Of a stretch of DNA of 64,000 bases, positions 45,432 to 55,895 are shown in pieces; position 1 is the first letter of the stretch; the number at the start of each line of letters is the position of its first letter. Origin of the DNA: Rheinheimera sp. A13L (lineage in GTDB: Bacteria > Pseudomonadota > Gammaproteobacteria > Enterobacterales > Alteromonadaceae); assembly GCF_000217935.1 (NCBI RefSeq), contig NZ_AFHI01000034.1, forward strand, positions 1 through 64,000, given 5' to 3'. The position numbers were made by a program, and so were the translations under genes. The notes beneath the pieces are model-generated. The model saw only the letters and a program-made list of their open reading frames with translations, was not told the origin of the DNA and ran no database searches.

Positions 45432-47882
45432 ATGGATGACAAGATTAACGATTTAAAAAATCTCTTTTTGCAAAGCATTTCGTTGGGGCACAACGTAAAC
45501 GATGAAATTCTTAGCAACATCGATGCGTTACTGTATTTGTTTAATCGTTCTGATATTAATATTCTTCGGCAAAAGTCAGCAAAATTGTCTTATGAGCTAC
45601 ATGAGCTTGGCGTGGCAAGCGTCCCTTATTTCATTCTGCTCTTATTTAATAAACTTGAGGCGGTGAGTTTCAAGCCGAGATTAAAGCGAAATAGCCCAGA
45701 TTCTAACTTCGATGAAGATCTGTTCATGGATTTCTTTAAGCAGTGTTTTGAATCTTGTAGTGAAACAGGAATTCGCATATTAACATTCAATCTTCCTTCT
45801 AATTATGAAATTGACGAAATAAGCATTTATTGTAGTACAAGGTCACTGCTTGATAAATTCATTAGCGAACCAATCAATACCAATGAGTTAAAAGCTGACC
45901 TCCCTCCGAGAGCAATCTGCTTAGGTGTGTCTAAAGTTTTATCTCATAAATTTAATTGCCAGCATGAGTTCTACATTCAATTTAGTTCTATTTTAGCTCG
46001 CATGAATCGGGATGGTCTCTATCAAGAAGCGAGAGATTGGGCAGAAGAGGCAGTTATCTGCTCTTACGAATATCAAGAGTTGTATTATGGTCATTATGTA
46101 AAGTTTTCTCTTTACACAAGTCAAATGAATGTAATTGACTCGCTGTTGAATTGTTGCCTCTTGCTTACCGCATTGTGTGAAGAGGAACGTGTCTGCGATG
46201 AATTAATGAATAAGCTTTATGTTGAGATATTTCTAGCGTTACGAACGTTCAACTTTTTCGAATATGCAAAAGATGTCTATAAAAATTACATAGTAAATAT
46301 CAAGCTGCAAGAGTATGAATTACAAAAGTGTGATCTTGCTATGCTTTATCTCCGTTTAATGGAAAATGATGAAACGGTCGTAGCTGGTGCTGAAAGATAC
46401 ATAAGGATAAACAAAGAAAATATAATTAAATTCGGAAAGTCTTCTCTATTACCGTGGTTCGCATTTATTTGCAATGTTAAAGAGGTTTTCCATGATTCAT
46501 CAATTGGTTCGGAGATCATAAATGAATTTGAACATGAAATTATTCAGCAACTTCCTGCCGTTGAAGTTAAATCTATTAAGGATAAAATACTAAGAGGTCA
46601 GTTAGGTGGTAAAGACTCACTAATTTTTGGACTTAAAAATCTATCTAGGACCAGAAATAGAGCTGACTTAATTCATGAAGTAAACCAGCTAGTGGTAACA
46701 GCAAGCAGAGTAATTGAATCATCAATTGAAAGTTCAGATATTGAAGGTGTACTTCTAGGACATCAATTGAAGTCAGATGGAAGTGTCTATCTTAAAGAAT
46801 CATTAATGGTTCCGGATAATGGGGTTATTCAGCAAATATTTAATTTGGATAGTCAGAATTCTGCACGATTTGATAATTACATTAGATATGTTAAAAACTC
46901 GCTATTTGATGCAAGCTCAAAGCAGTTTCTATGGATCGGTTTTAATCATGAAAAGCTGTATTGCGTTATTCTGGAGGGTGGCGATTTTGTTCATTGTGGA
47001 TATATTGAGTCTACTAGTAAAAATGAAATATCTCATTGGCTTAAAAGTCGCCTTTCAACTTTAGCTTTCGAGGATACTCCTAATACAGGGAGTTATTTCA
47101 TTACCAGAGAAGATTTTTGGCTAGAAGAGAGTAATTCTATTATCGAATCTTTGCCTTGCATCGATATACCACTTTCTTCAAAAGAGGTTGTACTTTTTTC
47201 TGATGTCCAATTCTCCTCGTTTCCGCATAATATGATTAAATCCCATGGTAAAATCATGACTTTGGAACGAGGCATTTCTTCACCATTATCTTTTGACAAT
47301 TACCTTTCATATAAAAAATCAAAGTTCAACTCAAAGAGTGTTTATGCTTGGGCTCCTATTTCTGAAGGAGATATGGCGATTTCGATTGCATTTTCTAAGC
47401 TGAAAGAGGAAATGGTTGCTACAAATATAGTTTACGATGAAGGATTAATACCTAATCCTAGTCAAGACATAAATATATTCATTTCACACGGTGGGCGTAA
47501 CGGCAGCTCTGGATTTAGAGGCCTTTATCCAACAAGTGGAAAGGCATATGATACTGATAAAGTTTTTGGGATTGGTAAAGTTGCAATATTGTTTGTATGT
47601 CATGCCGGTAGTATAGTTGAAAATGTTTATTCAAACAGTACGCATACTTTAGTGAAGAAATTGCTCAGAAATGGATATGAAGCTGTAATATCACCAAGCT
47701 GGAGTCTAAATGTATCGATACCGGGTGTTTGGACGAAAGAATTTTTGAAATCAATGAATTCAGGTTTGAATATATCTCAGGCTGTTCATAATGCAAACTT
47801 GATTGTAAACGATTGCTATCTAAGCCCAAGTGCATCAGCTGCTATGCACCTATTTGGAAATGATGAAATCACATGTGCCTAA
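45432..47882 (+). CDS. CHAT-domain protease-like protein
   Basis: 816 residues. The C-terminal ~270 residues form a caspase-like CHAT domain: strand plus catalytic His686 in FISHGGRNG, and Cys723 in ILFVCHAGSIVENVYS, followed by the LVKKLLRNGYEAVISPSW and AMHLF endings seen in CHAT proteins. The N-terminal ~480 residues are helical, with no recognised motif; parts have TPR-like spacing (ARDWAEEAVICSYEYQEL). Strongly AT-rich unlike its neighbours, which suggests transfer. CHAT proteases in other bacteria are activated in phage defence and cleave partner proteins. Confidence 0.88.
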   Translation: MDDKINDLKNLFLQSISLGHNVNDEILSNIDALLYLFNRSDINILRQKSAKLSYELHELGVASVPYFILLLFNKLEAVSFKPRLKRNSPDSNFDEDLFMDFFKQCFESCSETGIRILTFNLPSNYEIDEISIYCSTRSLLDKFISEPINTNELKADLPPRAICLGVSKVLSHKFNCQHEFYIQFSSILARMNRDGLYQEARDWAEEAVICSYEYQELYYGHYVKFSLYTSQMNVIDSLLNCCLLLTALCEEERVCDELMNKLYVEIFLALRTFNFFEYAKDVYKNYIVNIKLQEYELQKCDLAMLYLRLMENDETVVAGAERYIRINKENIIKFGKSSLLPWFAFICNVKEVFHDSSIGSEIINEFEHEIIQQLPAVEVKSIKDKILRGQLGGKDSLIFGLKNLSRTRNRADLIHEVNQLVVTASRVIESSIESSDIEGVLLGHQLKSDGSVYLKESLMVPDNGVIQQIFNLDSQNSARFDNYIRYVKNSLFDASSKQFLWIGFNHEKLYCVILEGGDFVHCGYIESTSKNEISHWLKSRLSTLAFEDTPNTGSYFITREDFWLEESNSIIESLPCIDIPLSSKEVVLFSDVQFSSFPHNMIKSHGKIMTLERGISSPLSFDNYLSYKKSKFNSKSVYAWAPISEGDMAISIAFSKLKEEMVATNIVYDEGLIPNPSQDINIFISHGGRNGSSGFRGLYPTSGKAYDTDKVFGIGKVAILFVCHAGSIVENVYSNSTHTLVKKLLRNGYEAVISPSWSLNVSIPGVWTKEFLKSMNSGLNISQAVHNANLIVNDCYLSPSASAAMHLFGNDEITCA

Positions 47883-48275
47883 CAATATACTGTTGCGAAT
47901 TATTTTTCCACTTCGATATAAAGTAACCGCAAAGTGCCGTGTTAATGTATCCAATTCGCTCTTAGCTGCCAATCAGAAAAACACATACCAACTACTGGCA
48001 CCAACCCCCCATTGGGGCGCGAGCCGGACAAAATTGGGTGGCCAAGGTTTTAAGGCTGGGACTGTTTGAGTGAGGAGTCGTTAGCGACGAGCGAGTTACC
48101 CAGCCGCCTTGGACGCACGATTTTGGGCCGGGCTTTCGCTGCGACCTGGGGCCGCCTTTTCTTTGGTTACTTTCTTTTGGCGGCGCAAAAGAAAGTAACC
48201 CCACCCGGAGGGTACAAACTCAAATTCAGAGCATATACATAACAAATATTACTTCGGGCAAGGAAAATAAACTCT
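47883..48275. other. Non-coding region after the CHAT gene, mostly repetitive
   Basis: Bases 47883-48000 show nothing recognisable. From about 48005 a GC-rich repeated element follows (next entry), then about 65 bp of AT-rich DNA up to the next convergent gene. Confidence 0.5.
48005..48205. repeat. Dispersed GC-rich intergenic element with 15-bp perfect hairpin
   Basis: It has the AAATTGGGTGGCC start, the CTGGGACTGTTTGAG stretch, and a perfect stem GGTTACTTTCTTTTG / CAAAAGAAAGTAACC (48165-48179 and 48186-48200). Elements of this type are widespread between genes in many proteobacteria, where they are often annotated wrongly as small proteins rich in PPKESNQRKGG. Only one full copy lies in this window; part of its left end recurs at 45314. 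Confidence 0.7.
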
Positions 48276-49376
48276 TCAGGAATGAATAGTAGTGACGGCT
48301 ATTAATCCTGCCGACTGCTCTGGTGACAACTCTTCAGATTGAATCTCTGCACTCAACACCAAAGCCGAAGTCGGCTGAATACAACAAGCCAGTACTTCAT
48401 CCCCGCCACAACTCATGCTGGGTTCCAGCACCTGCTGGTATTCCCCTTTAACCACCCGCACTTTACAAAGGCCACAAGAACCGCCTTTACAGTCGTAATT
48501 CAGCGGCACTCGGGCGGCAAGAATAGCATCCAACACTGATTTATGGCCCTGACTGTCAGCAAATACACCATTGATTTCAATAGGGAAACTTTGCTCGCTT
48601 GCTGAAGCACTAAACAACTCAGCATAACAATACAAAGCGCCTAAAATGCCTAAATCATAAATCAGCTGCTCTGTCATTTTGGCGCTGGCACAAAAATAAT
48701 ACTGCGCCTGTGGGCCTGCCAGTTTATATAAATAACCTGCATCAATCCGGCCTTTAAAGCCTTGCCAATCGGCTGGTGGTTGAGTTAAAGCTATACGAAG
48801 TTGTAAACGGGGTAAACGCCGTAGCAAAGGGTAAAACACTATATCTTCCAGCCGACGCGCCTGATACACCAGAAACACCTGACGTTTTTGCCGGATAGCG
48901 GCATACGCCATCGCCAGCATAGGGGTAATACCTACGCCACCGGCCACCAGAACCAATGGCTGGCGTGAGCGGTTTAATAAAAAGTGGCCACGTGGGTAAG
49001 AGCTTTCAACCAGATCCCCCACTTTTAAATGCTGAAACAATGCCTGGCTCAAGCGGCCATCGGTTTCAGCTTTAATTACCAGTTGGTAGTAACGCTGCTG
49101 ACTGCAATCCTGCGCCAATGAATAAGCCCGACTGACTGGTTTGCCCTGTAAATCTTTGCCATACAGCAAGATATGCTGACCGGCTTTGGCTTTGGGTAAT
49201 AACAAGCCGTCCGGATGCTGTAGCCATAACTTCAGATACTGGCCCTGACGTTTTACCCGCACCAGTTGTAGTTGCAAACGCTGGTTTTGCAATTTTGGCA
49301 AAGCAATATGCTGCCAATAACCACGGCCAAACAGGAATAATGTCAAAAACAGCAGAGCAAAAGTCAGGGCAATCAT
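48276..49376 (-). CDS. Membrane-anchored ferredoxin reductase (FAD, NAD and 2Fe-2S domains)
   Basis: 366 residues. One N-terminal transmembrane helix (1-20), FNR-type FAD domain (RAYSLAQD with the FAD-binding RxYS; GQHILLYG), NAD(P) domain (VAGGVGITPMLAM) and a C-terminal plant-type [2Fe-2S] ferredoxin domain with CKGGSCGLC and a later Cys (EVLACCIQP). It would transfer electrons from NAD(P)H to a membrane oxygenase or desaturase. None is adjacent. A Fur-box-like site overlaps its promoter. Confidence 0.88.
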   Translation of the reverse strand: MIALTFALLFLTLFLFGRGYWQHIALPKLQNQRLQLQLVRVKRQGQYLKLWLQHPDGLLLPKAKAGQHILLYGKDLQGKPVSRAYSLAQDCSQQRYYQLVIKAETDGRLSQALFQHLKVGDLVESSYPRGHFLLNRSRQPLVLVAGGVGITPMLAMAYAAIRQKRQVFLVYQARRLEDIVFYPLLRRLPRLQLRIALTQPPADWQGFKGRIDAGYLYKLAGPQAQYYFCASAKMTEQLIYDLGILGALYCYAELFSASASEQSFPIEINGVFADSQGHKSVLDAILAARVPLNYDCKGGSCGLCKVRVVKGEYQQVLEPSMSCGGDEVLACCIQPTSALVLSAEIQSEELSPEQSAGLIAVTTIHS

Positions 49377-49394
49377 TGGCGCAATAGCGAACCC

Positions 49395-49420
49395 AGATAA
49401 GAATGATTATCAAATGATAA
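49395..49420 (-). promoter_or_regulatory. Fur-box-like site upstream of the ferredoxin reductase
   Basis: Minus strand: TTATCATTTGATAATCATTC followed by TTATC, close to the Fur consensus GATAATGATAATCATTATC. It lies 19-45 bp upstream of the start codon, where a repressor would block the promoter. Iron regulation is inferred. Confidence 0.5.
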
Positions 49421-49475
49421 CAGATCGCATTTACACTGCCAAGCGGGAATTAATAGCGGAAAAAAATTAGAGGAA

Positions 49476-49498
49476 GGGTCAGAGCAAAGCTCTGACCC
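49476..49498 (-). terminator. Terminator of kbl-tdh
   Basis: GGGTCAGAGC-AAA-GCTCTGACCC, a 10-bp perfect stem, 8 bp after the tdh stop; on the minus strand TTCCTCTAATTTTTTT follows. Confidence 0.85.
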
Positions 49499-49505
49499 TG
49501 TAAAA

Positions 49506-50531
49506 TTACCAGTTGAGGATCACTTTACCGGACTGGCCTGAGCACATAATCTCAAAACCTTCCTTGTAGTTTTCCATTGGCATTTCGTGGGTGACTATTG
49601 GGCTTAAATCCAGACCGGATTGAATTAAGCTGGCCATTTTGTACCAGGTTTCAAACATTTCGCGGCCATAAATGCCCTTGATCACCAGGCCTTTAAAAAT
49701 CACTTTGTTCCAGTCCACCGCCATATCTGAAGGTGGAATACCCAACATAGCAATTTTGCCACCGTGGTTGATGGTGTCTAACATGCTACGAAAGGCTGAA
49801 GGCACACCGGACATTTCCAGACCTACGTCAAAACCTTCGGTCATGCCAAGCTCTTTCATCACGTCTTTTAAATCTTCTTTGCTGACATCTACAGCACGGG
49901 TAGCGCCCATTTTACGCGCCAGCTCCAGGCGGTATGGGTTCACATCAGTGATCACCACATGACGGGCACCGACATGACGGGCGACGGCCACTGCCATAAT
50001 GCCGATAGGACCAGCACCAGTGATTAATACGTCTTCGCCCACTAAGTCAAAAGACAAAGCAGTGTGCACGGCATTACCAAATGGGTCGAAGATAGCGGCT
50101 ATATTATCCGGAATATTGTCCGGAATTTTAAAGACGTTAAAAGCCGGAATAGACAGGTATTCGGCAAAAGAGCCTTCACGGTTTACGCCCACACCTATGG
50201 TATTACGGCATAAATGCACCCGACCGGCGCGGCAGTTACGGCAGAAACCACAAACTAAATGGCCTTCCCCTGATACACGGTCGCCTTTGGCAAAACCACG
50301 CACTTCAGAGCCCATATCCACCACTTCGCCGACATATTCGTGACCAACCACCATGCCATGAGGAATAGTGTTTTGTGCCCATTCATCCCATTTGTAGATA
50401 TGCACGTCTGTGCCACAAATAGCGGTTTTTTTGATTTTGATCAGAACATCATTTGGGCCTACTTTTGGCATGTCCACTTCAGTTTGCCAAATGCCCGGTT
50501 CTGCTTTTAATTTTGCTAATGCTTTCATCAT
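49506..50531 (-). CDS. tdh: L-threonine 3-dehydrogenase
   Basis: 341 residues from the ATG at 50531 (an ATGATG pair with GAGGA upstream); the second ATG matches the E. coli start. Oxidises threonine to 2-amino-3-ketobutyrate with NAD+. Catalytic zinc site with Cys38 ([10 protein letters not shown]) and GHEYVGEV, structural zinc cysteines in [15 protein letters not shown], and NAD site GAGPIGIMA. It starts 7 bp after kbl, which completes the conversion of threonine to glycine. Confidence 0.97.
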   Translation of the reverse strand: MMKALAKLKAEPGIWQTEVDMPKVGPNDVLIKIKKTAICGTDVHIYKWDEWAQNTIPHGMVVGHEYVGEVVDMGSEVRGFAKGDRVSGEGHLVCGFCRNCRAGRVHLCRNTIGVGVNREGSFAEYLSIPAFNVFKIPDNIPDNIAAIFDPFGNAVHTALSFDLVGEDVLITGAGPIGIMAVAVARHVGARHVVITDVNPYRLELARKMGATRAVDVSKEDLKDVMKELGMTEGFDVGLEMSGVPSAFRSMLDTINHGGKIAMLGIPPSDMAVDWNKVIFKGLVIKGIYGREMFETWYKMASLIQSGLDLSPIVTHEMPMENYKEGFEIMCSGQSGKVILNW

Positions 50532-50538
50532 GGCGTCC

Positions 50539-51735
50539 TCAGGCAATTACGCCCATTTCTTTACCAATACGAATAAAGGCACTGATGGCTTTATCCAGAT
50601 GTTCTTTGTTATGTGCAGCAGAGATCTGAGTGCGAATACGCGCCTGATCTTTGGGTACTACAGGGAAGGAGAAACCCACTACATAAATACCTTCAGCGAG
50701 CATACGGCGCGCCATTTCGGCAGCTACTTTGGCATCACCTAACATCACAGGAATAATAGCGTGATCTTTACCTGCCAGTGTAAAACCAGCGGCCGCCATT
50801 TTTTCGCGGAAATAACTGACGTTGTCCCACAATTTAGCGCGCAGCGCATCACCGCTGGTCAGTAACTCCAAGACTTTGATGGACGCTGTGACAATAGAAG
50901 GCGCTAAAGAGTTAGAGAATAAATAAGGGCGTGAACGCTGGCGTAACCATTCAATCACTTCTTTTTTGCCTGAAGTGTAACCACCAGAAGCGCCACCTAA
51001 AGCTTTGCCTAAAGTGCCGGTAATAATATCAACACGCTCCAGCACGTCGCAGTATTCGTGAGTACCACGGCCATTTTTACCAACAAAACCTACAGCGTGG
51101 CTATCGTCCACCATTACCAGCGCATTGTATTTATCGGCTAAATCACAAATGGATTTTAAGTCGGCAATGACGCCATCCATTGAGAACACGCCGTCAGTGG
51201 CAATGAGTTTAAAACGGGCACCATCGGCGTCAGCTTGTTTCAACTGAGCTTCTAATTCCGCCATATCGTTATTGGCGTAGCGGTAACGTTTGGCTTTACA
51301 TAAACGTACGCCATCGATAATAGAGGCATGGTTTAACGAATCTGAAATGACAGCATCTTCAGCACCTAAAATGGTTTCAAACAAACCACCGTTGGCATCA
51401 AAACAAGAGGAATACAAAATAGTGTCTTCAGTGCCTAAAAAGCCGCTGATTTTTTGTTCCAGTTCTTTGTGAATATCCTGAGTACCACAGATAAAACGCA
51501 CAGAGGCCACACCAAAACCATGGGAGTCCAGACCTTGCTGCGCGGCTTTAATCAAATCAGTATTGTTGGCTAAACCTAAGTAGTTGTTGGCACAGAAATT
51601 TAGCACTTGTTCATGACCAACGGTCACGGCGGCTTGTTGCTGCGAGCTGATCACTCGTTCGGCTTTGTACAGGCCTTGCACTTTTACGTCTTCTATTTGT
51701 TGTTGTAAGTGTGCAAGAAAAGGAGTCGTTCGCAT
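50539..51735 (-). CDS. kbl: 2-amino-3-ketobutyrate CoA ligase (glycine C-acetyltransferase)
   Basis: 398 residues. PLP enzyme that splits 2-amino-3-ketobutyrate into glycine and acetyl-CoA. The PLP lysine is in [18 protein letters not shown] (about residue 245); [12 protein letters not shown] and [16 protein letters not shown] are family signatures. It is the first gene of kbl-tdh. Confidence 0.97.
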   Translation of the reverse strand: MRTTPFLAHLQQQIEDVKVQGLYKAERVISSQQQAAVTVGHEQVLNFCANNYLGLANNTDLIKAAQQGLDSHGFGVASVRFICGTQDIHKELEQKISGFLGTEDTILYSSCFDANGGLFETILGAEDAVISDSLNHASIIDGVRLCKAKRYRYANNDMAELEAQLKQADADGARFKLIATDGVFSMDGVIADLKSICDLADKYNALVMVDDSHAVGFVGKNGRGTHEYCDVLERVDIITGTLGKALGGASGGYTSGKKEVIEWLRQRSRPYLFSNSLAPSIVTASIKVLELLTSGDALRAKLWDNVSYFREKMAAAGFTLAGKDHAIIPVMLGDAKVAAEMARRMLAEGIYVVGFSFPVVPKDQARIRTQISAAHNKEHLDKAISAFIRIGKEMGVIA

Positions 51736-51802
51736 AACTTTCTCCAGAAAGGCTGAGGGCTTGGTAAAATCCGCCGTATTGTAATCACTAAGCGAAAGGG
51801 AT

Positions 51803-51830
51803 GCAGCGCTTTTCTGTCAGAAAAGGCTGC
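51803..51830. terminator. Hairpin between kbl and the TetR gene
   Basis: GCAGCGCTTTTCTG / CAGAAAAGGCTGC, a long stem with one mismatch. It is downstream of the tetR-type gene and upstream of kbl; no clear U-run, so its role is uncertain. Confidence 0.5.
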
Positions 51831-51871
51831 AGATCGGATTAGTTGCGTAGCAAATAGTTGCCAGCGGACCG

Positions 51872-53123
<1,252 letters not shown>

Positions 53124-53147
53124 TTTGATACACGGATTCTGGTCGTA

Positions 53148-54563
53148 ATGAAAAAACTTAAGTTCAGCACTTTTACTCTGGCTTTTTTGGCTTTGTCAGC
53201 ACAAGCCACTCCCTGGATGGATACGCAGGACAACTACCTGCGCCAGTCACTGCAAACCTTGTCTCATGCAGGTTTAATCAGTGGCCCTGTCAATACTTAT
53301 CCTTTGATGTGGAAGAATATTGCCAAAGATTTGGCACAAGCTCCGAACCGCCGCTACAGCGAAGAAGTAACTTTTGCACTTGCTCATGTGCGTAAAGCTT
53401 TGAATGTCAACGAAAGTGACAAAACAGCCGGTATTAAACTTAAAGCCAATTCAGAGCAAATGGGTATTCAGAGTTTTGGTGAAACTTATCAGGATCAAGC
53501 TAGCATCACAGTGTTCAGCGAGTTTCAGAATGATCTGTTTGCCGGCCGCTCAGAAGTGCATTACCGCAAGCGCCATGATGGCAGCACCGAACAGGATTTA
53601 ACCTACGACAATAGTTATTTGGCGGCCTTACTGGGCAACTGGGTATTGTCGGTCGATCAGGTCAGTACCTGGTGGGGACCAGGCCAACAAAGCGCCTTGT
53701 TGCAAAGCAATAACGCCAGGCCATTACCTTCAGTGCGTTTAAGTCGCCATGGGTGGGATGAAATAGATTTGCCAGTGCTGAACTGGTTGGGCCCCTGGAG
53801 TTTCACTACTTTTATCGGCTTGGGTGAACACCAAAGCCCAGTTAGCCAAACCCGTTACTGGGGCGGTCGCTTTAACTTCAGGCCTACAGCTACTGTGGAG
53901 TTGGGAATATCCCGCGTCAGTCAATGGGGTGGCCGGGGTAAAAATAATGGCGTTGGTGATTGGTGGGATATGCTTATCAATAAAGATGAAGAGACCCCAA
54001 ATTCCGATCAAAGAGCAGCCATAGATTTAAGTTACCACTTTAATCTGCTGAATCAGCCGCTGACGGCTTATATTGAACTGGCCGATGATGATAACGCAGA
54101 AGGTTTACCGGATAACCCTTTGCTGCTGGCTGGTATTCGCAGTTACTGGGGCAATAGCTCAGGCATTCATACGGTAAATATGGAGTATTCAGATACTTAT
54201 ATTGATTGTCCGGATACAGTAGTGAAAGGGAATTGTGCTTATCAGGGCGAGTTGTACCCTCAGGGTTACACCAGATACGGCCGTGTGATTGGCAGTGGTT
54301 ATGGCAAAGACGCTCGCGTATTAAGTGCTGGTTATCATTACCAGACTTATGATGGAATCAGTTGGTCAGGCCATCTGTATCTGGCCAATTATTATGACGA
54401 TGCGGGCAACAGCGAACAAAGCTGGCAAGCCAAAGCTGAACACAGACGGCCATTTTTTAATGGTTTACTGAGTCTGCAGTTACGGTATCTGGATCAATCG
54501 CCATTATTACCGGAAGCTGCTGACGAAGTAGCAGCAGCCACCACCTGGGAATACAGGTTCTAA
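53148..54563 (+). CDS. Capsule-assembly Wzi-family outer membrane protein
   Basis: 471 residues with a signal peptide (1-20). A helical N-terminal part (YLRQSLQTLSHAGLISGPVNTYPLMW) and a beta-barrel with repeated aromatic-ended strands up to a C-terminal WEYRF, as outer-membrane proteins have. LSVDQVSTWWGPGQQSALLQSNNA and FTTFIGLGEHQ match the Wzi family, which anchors capsule polysaccharide at the cell surface. No capsule genes are adjacent, so a role with a different glycan is possible. Confidence 0.85.
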   Translation: MKKLKFSTFTLAFLALSAQATPWMDTQDNYLRQSLQTLSHAGLISGPVNTYPLMWKNIAKDLAQAPNRRYSEEVTFALAHVRKALNVNESDKTAGIKLKANSEQMGIQSFGETYQDQASITVFSEFQNDLFAGRSEVHYRKRHDGSTEQDLTYDNSYLAALLGNWVLSVDQVSTWWGPGQQSALLQSNNARPLPSVRLSRHGWDEIDLPVLNWLGPWSFTTFIGLGEHQSPVSQTRYWGGRFNFRPTATVELGISRVSQWGGRGKNNGVGDWWDMLINKDEETPNSDQRAAIDLSYHFNLLNQPLTAYIELADDDNAEGLPDNPLLLAGIRSYWGNSSGIHTVNMEYSDTYIDCPDTVVKGNCAYQGELYPQGYTRYGRVIGSGYGKDARVLSAGYHYQTYDGISWSGHLYLANYYDDAGNSEQSWQAKAEHRRPFFNGLLSLQLRYLDQSPLLPEAADEVAAATTWEYRF

Positions 54564-54569
54564 CTAAAA

Positions 54570-54592
54570 ATGGGGTCGTATGACCCCATTTT
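54570..54592. terminator. Bidirectional terminator between the Wzi-like gene and nagX
   Basis: AAATGGGGTC-GTAT-GACCCCATTT followed by TATTATT; convergent genes on both sides. Confidence 0.85.
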
Positions 54593-54596
54593 ATTA

Positions 54597-55688
54597 TTAC
54601 AACTTAATGATTATGTTGCGTTTATACAGCAGCAGTGACAGATACCAGAAGCCAATCACATGCAGCAGCGCAAATACAAAAGAAGCCAGCCTGGCTGGGA
54701 GCACTAAAGCTAATTGCTCAAAACCCCACTGATACAAAGAGACTGAACCAGCCTCCGTAGGAATAAAAATCAGCTGCCCTATCAATACTGCCCAGAGCCA
54801 GGACAAAATATAAATAAAGAGTGGATTAGTGCCGTAGACTTTTAAAGGTTCAGCCATGCGAGCCCAGCCTTTGATATCAATACACCAGACCAAAGCCGCT
54901 AACAGCAACAAAATTAAACCATTGCTCAGCGCCAGATAACTGCCGGACCATAAGGCTTTATTGATGGGCCAAAGCAAATGCCAAAGCAAAGCCAGAACCA
55001 CCAGAACCAGACCGGACAGCAATAACAGACGCAAAGCTTGGTGCTGCTGTTTGCCCTGTAAAAACGAGGCTGAACCAAAACCAATCAAGACGGCCACCAC
55101 ACAAGGCAGAGTGCTTAAGAAGCCTTCAGGATCAAAAGCCACACCAAAACCCTGATACAAATGAGCAGCGCCAAAAATGGCTAAATCCCATTGCCGCACC
55201 AGATTGTGCTCCAGGCTATAAGGCAATTCACCACCACCCAGCACCAGCGCTAACCAATACAACAACACCAAAGCCACAGCCACAAAAGGTAAGTAACTGC
55301 GTTTTACCGTCAGTATCAACAGGGCAGCCAGCCAGTAGGCTAAACCTATGCGCTGCAATACACCGGGCAAACGTAATTCGGCCAGATCCACAGTAAAAGG
55401 TACGTAGTTTAGCAACACGCCAATACCAATTAACTTTAAGGCCCTGCTGCTGACCCGCCACAGGCTTTGTCTGGATAAGACTGCAGTTTTCAGCGAATAA
55501 AACATGGCAGCCCCCACCACAAATAAAAAGGTGGGGAAGACGATATCGGCAAAGGTAAAACCATCCCAGGGAGCATGCAAAAGCGGCGTATAGACATGCT
55601 GCCAGGATCCCGGAGTATTGACCAGGATCATCAGGGCAATGGCTAAACCTCTTAACGCATCCAGCGCATAAAAACGTGGTGAAGACAT
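54597..55688 (-). CDS. nagX: Heparan-alpha-glucosaminide N-acetyltransferase-like membrane protein (NagX)
   Basis: 363 residues with about ten transmembrane helices. Starts RFYALDALRGLAIALMILVN, the DUF5009/NagX signature with an early Arg and Asp, and YVPFTVDL follows. NagX is a membrane protein of bacterial GlcNAc clusters, possibly transporting or acetylating glucosamine. Here it is separated from nagP by a repeat copy but is on the same strand. Confidence 0.85.
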   Translation of the reverse strand: MSSPRFYALDALRGLAIALMILVNTPGSWQHVYTPLLHAPWDGFTFADIVFPTFLFVVGAAMFYSLKTAVLSRQSLWRVSSRALKLIGIGVLLNYVPFTVDLAELRLPGVLQRIGLAYWLAALLILTVKRSYLPFVAVALVLLYWLALVLGGGELPYSLEHNLVRQWDLAIFGAAHLYQGFGVAFDPEGFLSTLPCVVAVLIGFGSASFLQGKQQHQALRLLLLSGLVLVVLALLWHLLWPINKALWSGSYLALSNGLILLLLAALVWCIDIKGWARMAEPLKVYGTNPLFIYILSWLWAVLIGQLIFIPTEAGSVSLYQWGFEQLALVLPARLASFVFALLHVIGFWYLSLLLYKRNIIIKL

Positions 55689-55723
55689 AAAGGCGCCTTT
55701 AATAAAATATATATCAAATAGCC

Positions 55724-55894
55724 AAAGTAATTGATGTTGCAGCTAGGCGACAAGTGAGCGAGACCCCAGGAGCATAGTTGTCCTATGTGCAGTTGGATTG
55801 AAGCGAGAACTCGCCGGTCAGTCCAACAATCATGTACAACAAACTACTGGGGCGAGAACACGCAGACAACAACGCTGCAGCTTCAAGTAGGAAG
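55724..55894 (+). repeat. Palindromic intergenic repeat with a 55-bp insertion
   Basis: AAAGTAATTGATGTTGCAGC start and CTTCAAGTAGGAAGG end match the copy at 56-170. At the central hairpin, between CCTATGTG (ends 55789) and ACTGGGG (starts 55845), there are 55 extra bases containing their own pair GTTGGATT / AGTCCAAC. It lies in the nagX upstream region, 2 bp from the nagP stop codon. Confidence 0.85.
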
Positions 55895-55895
55895 G

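Noticed and set aside
47992-48204. 70-codon minus-strand ORF rich in PPKESNQRKGG
   Set aside because: Typical false gene made by the GC-rich intergenic element and its perfect hairpin.
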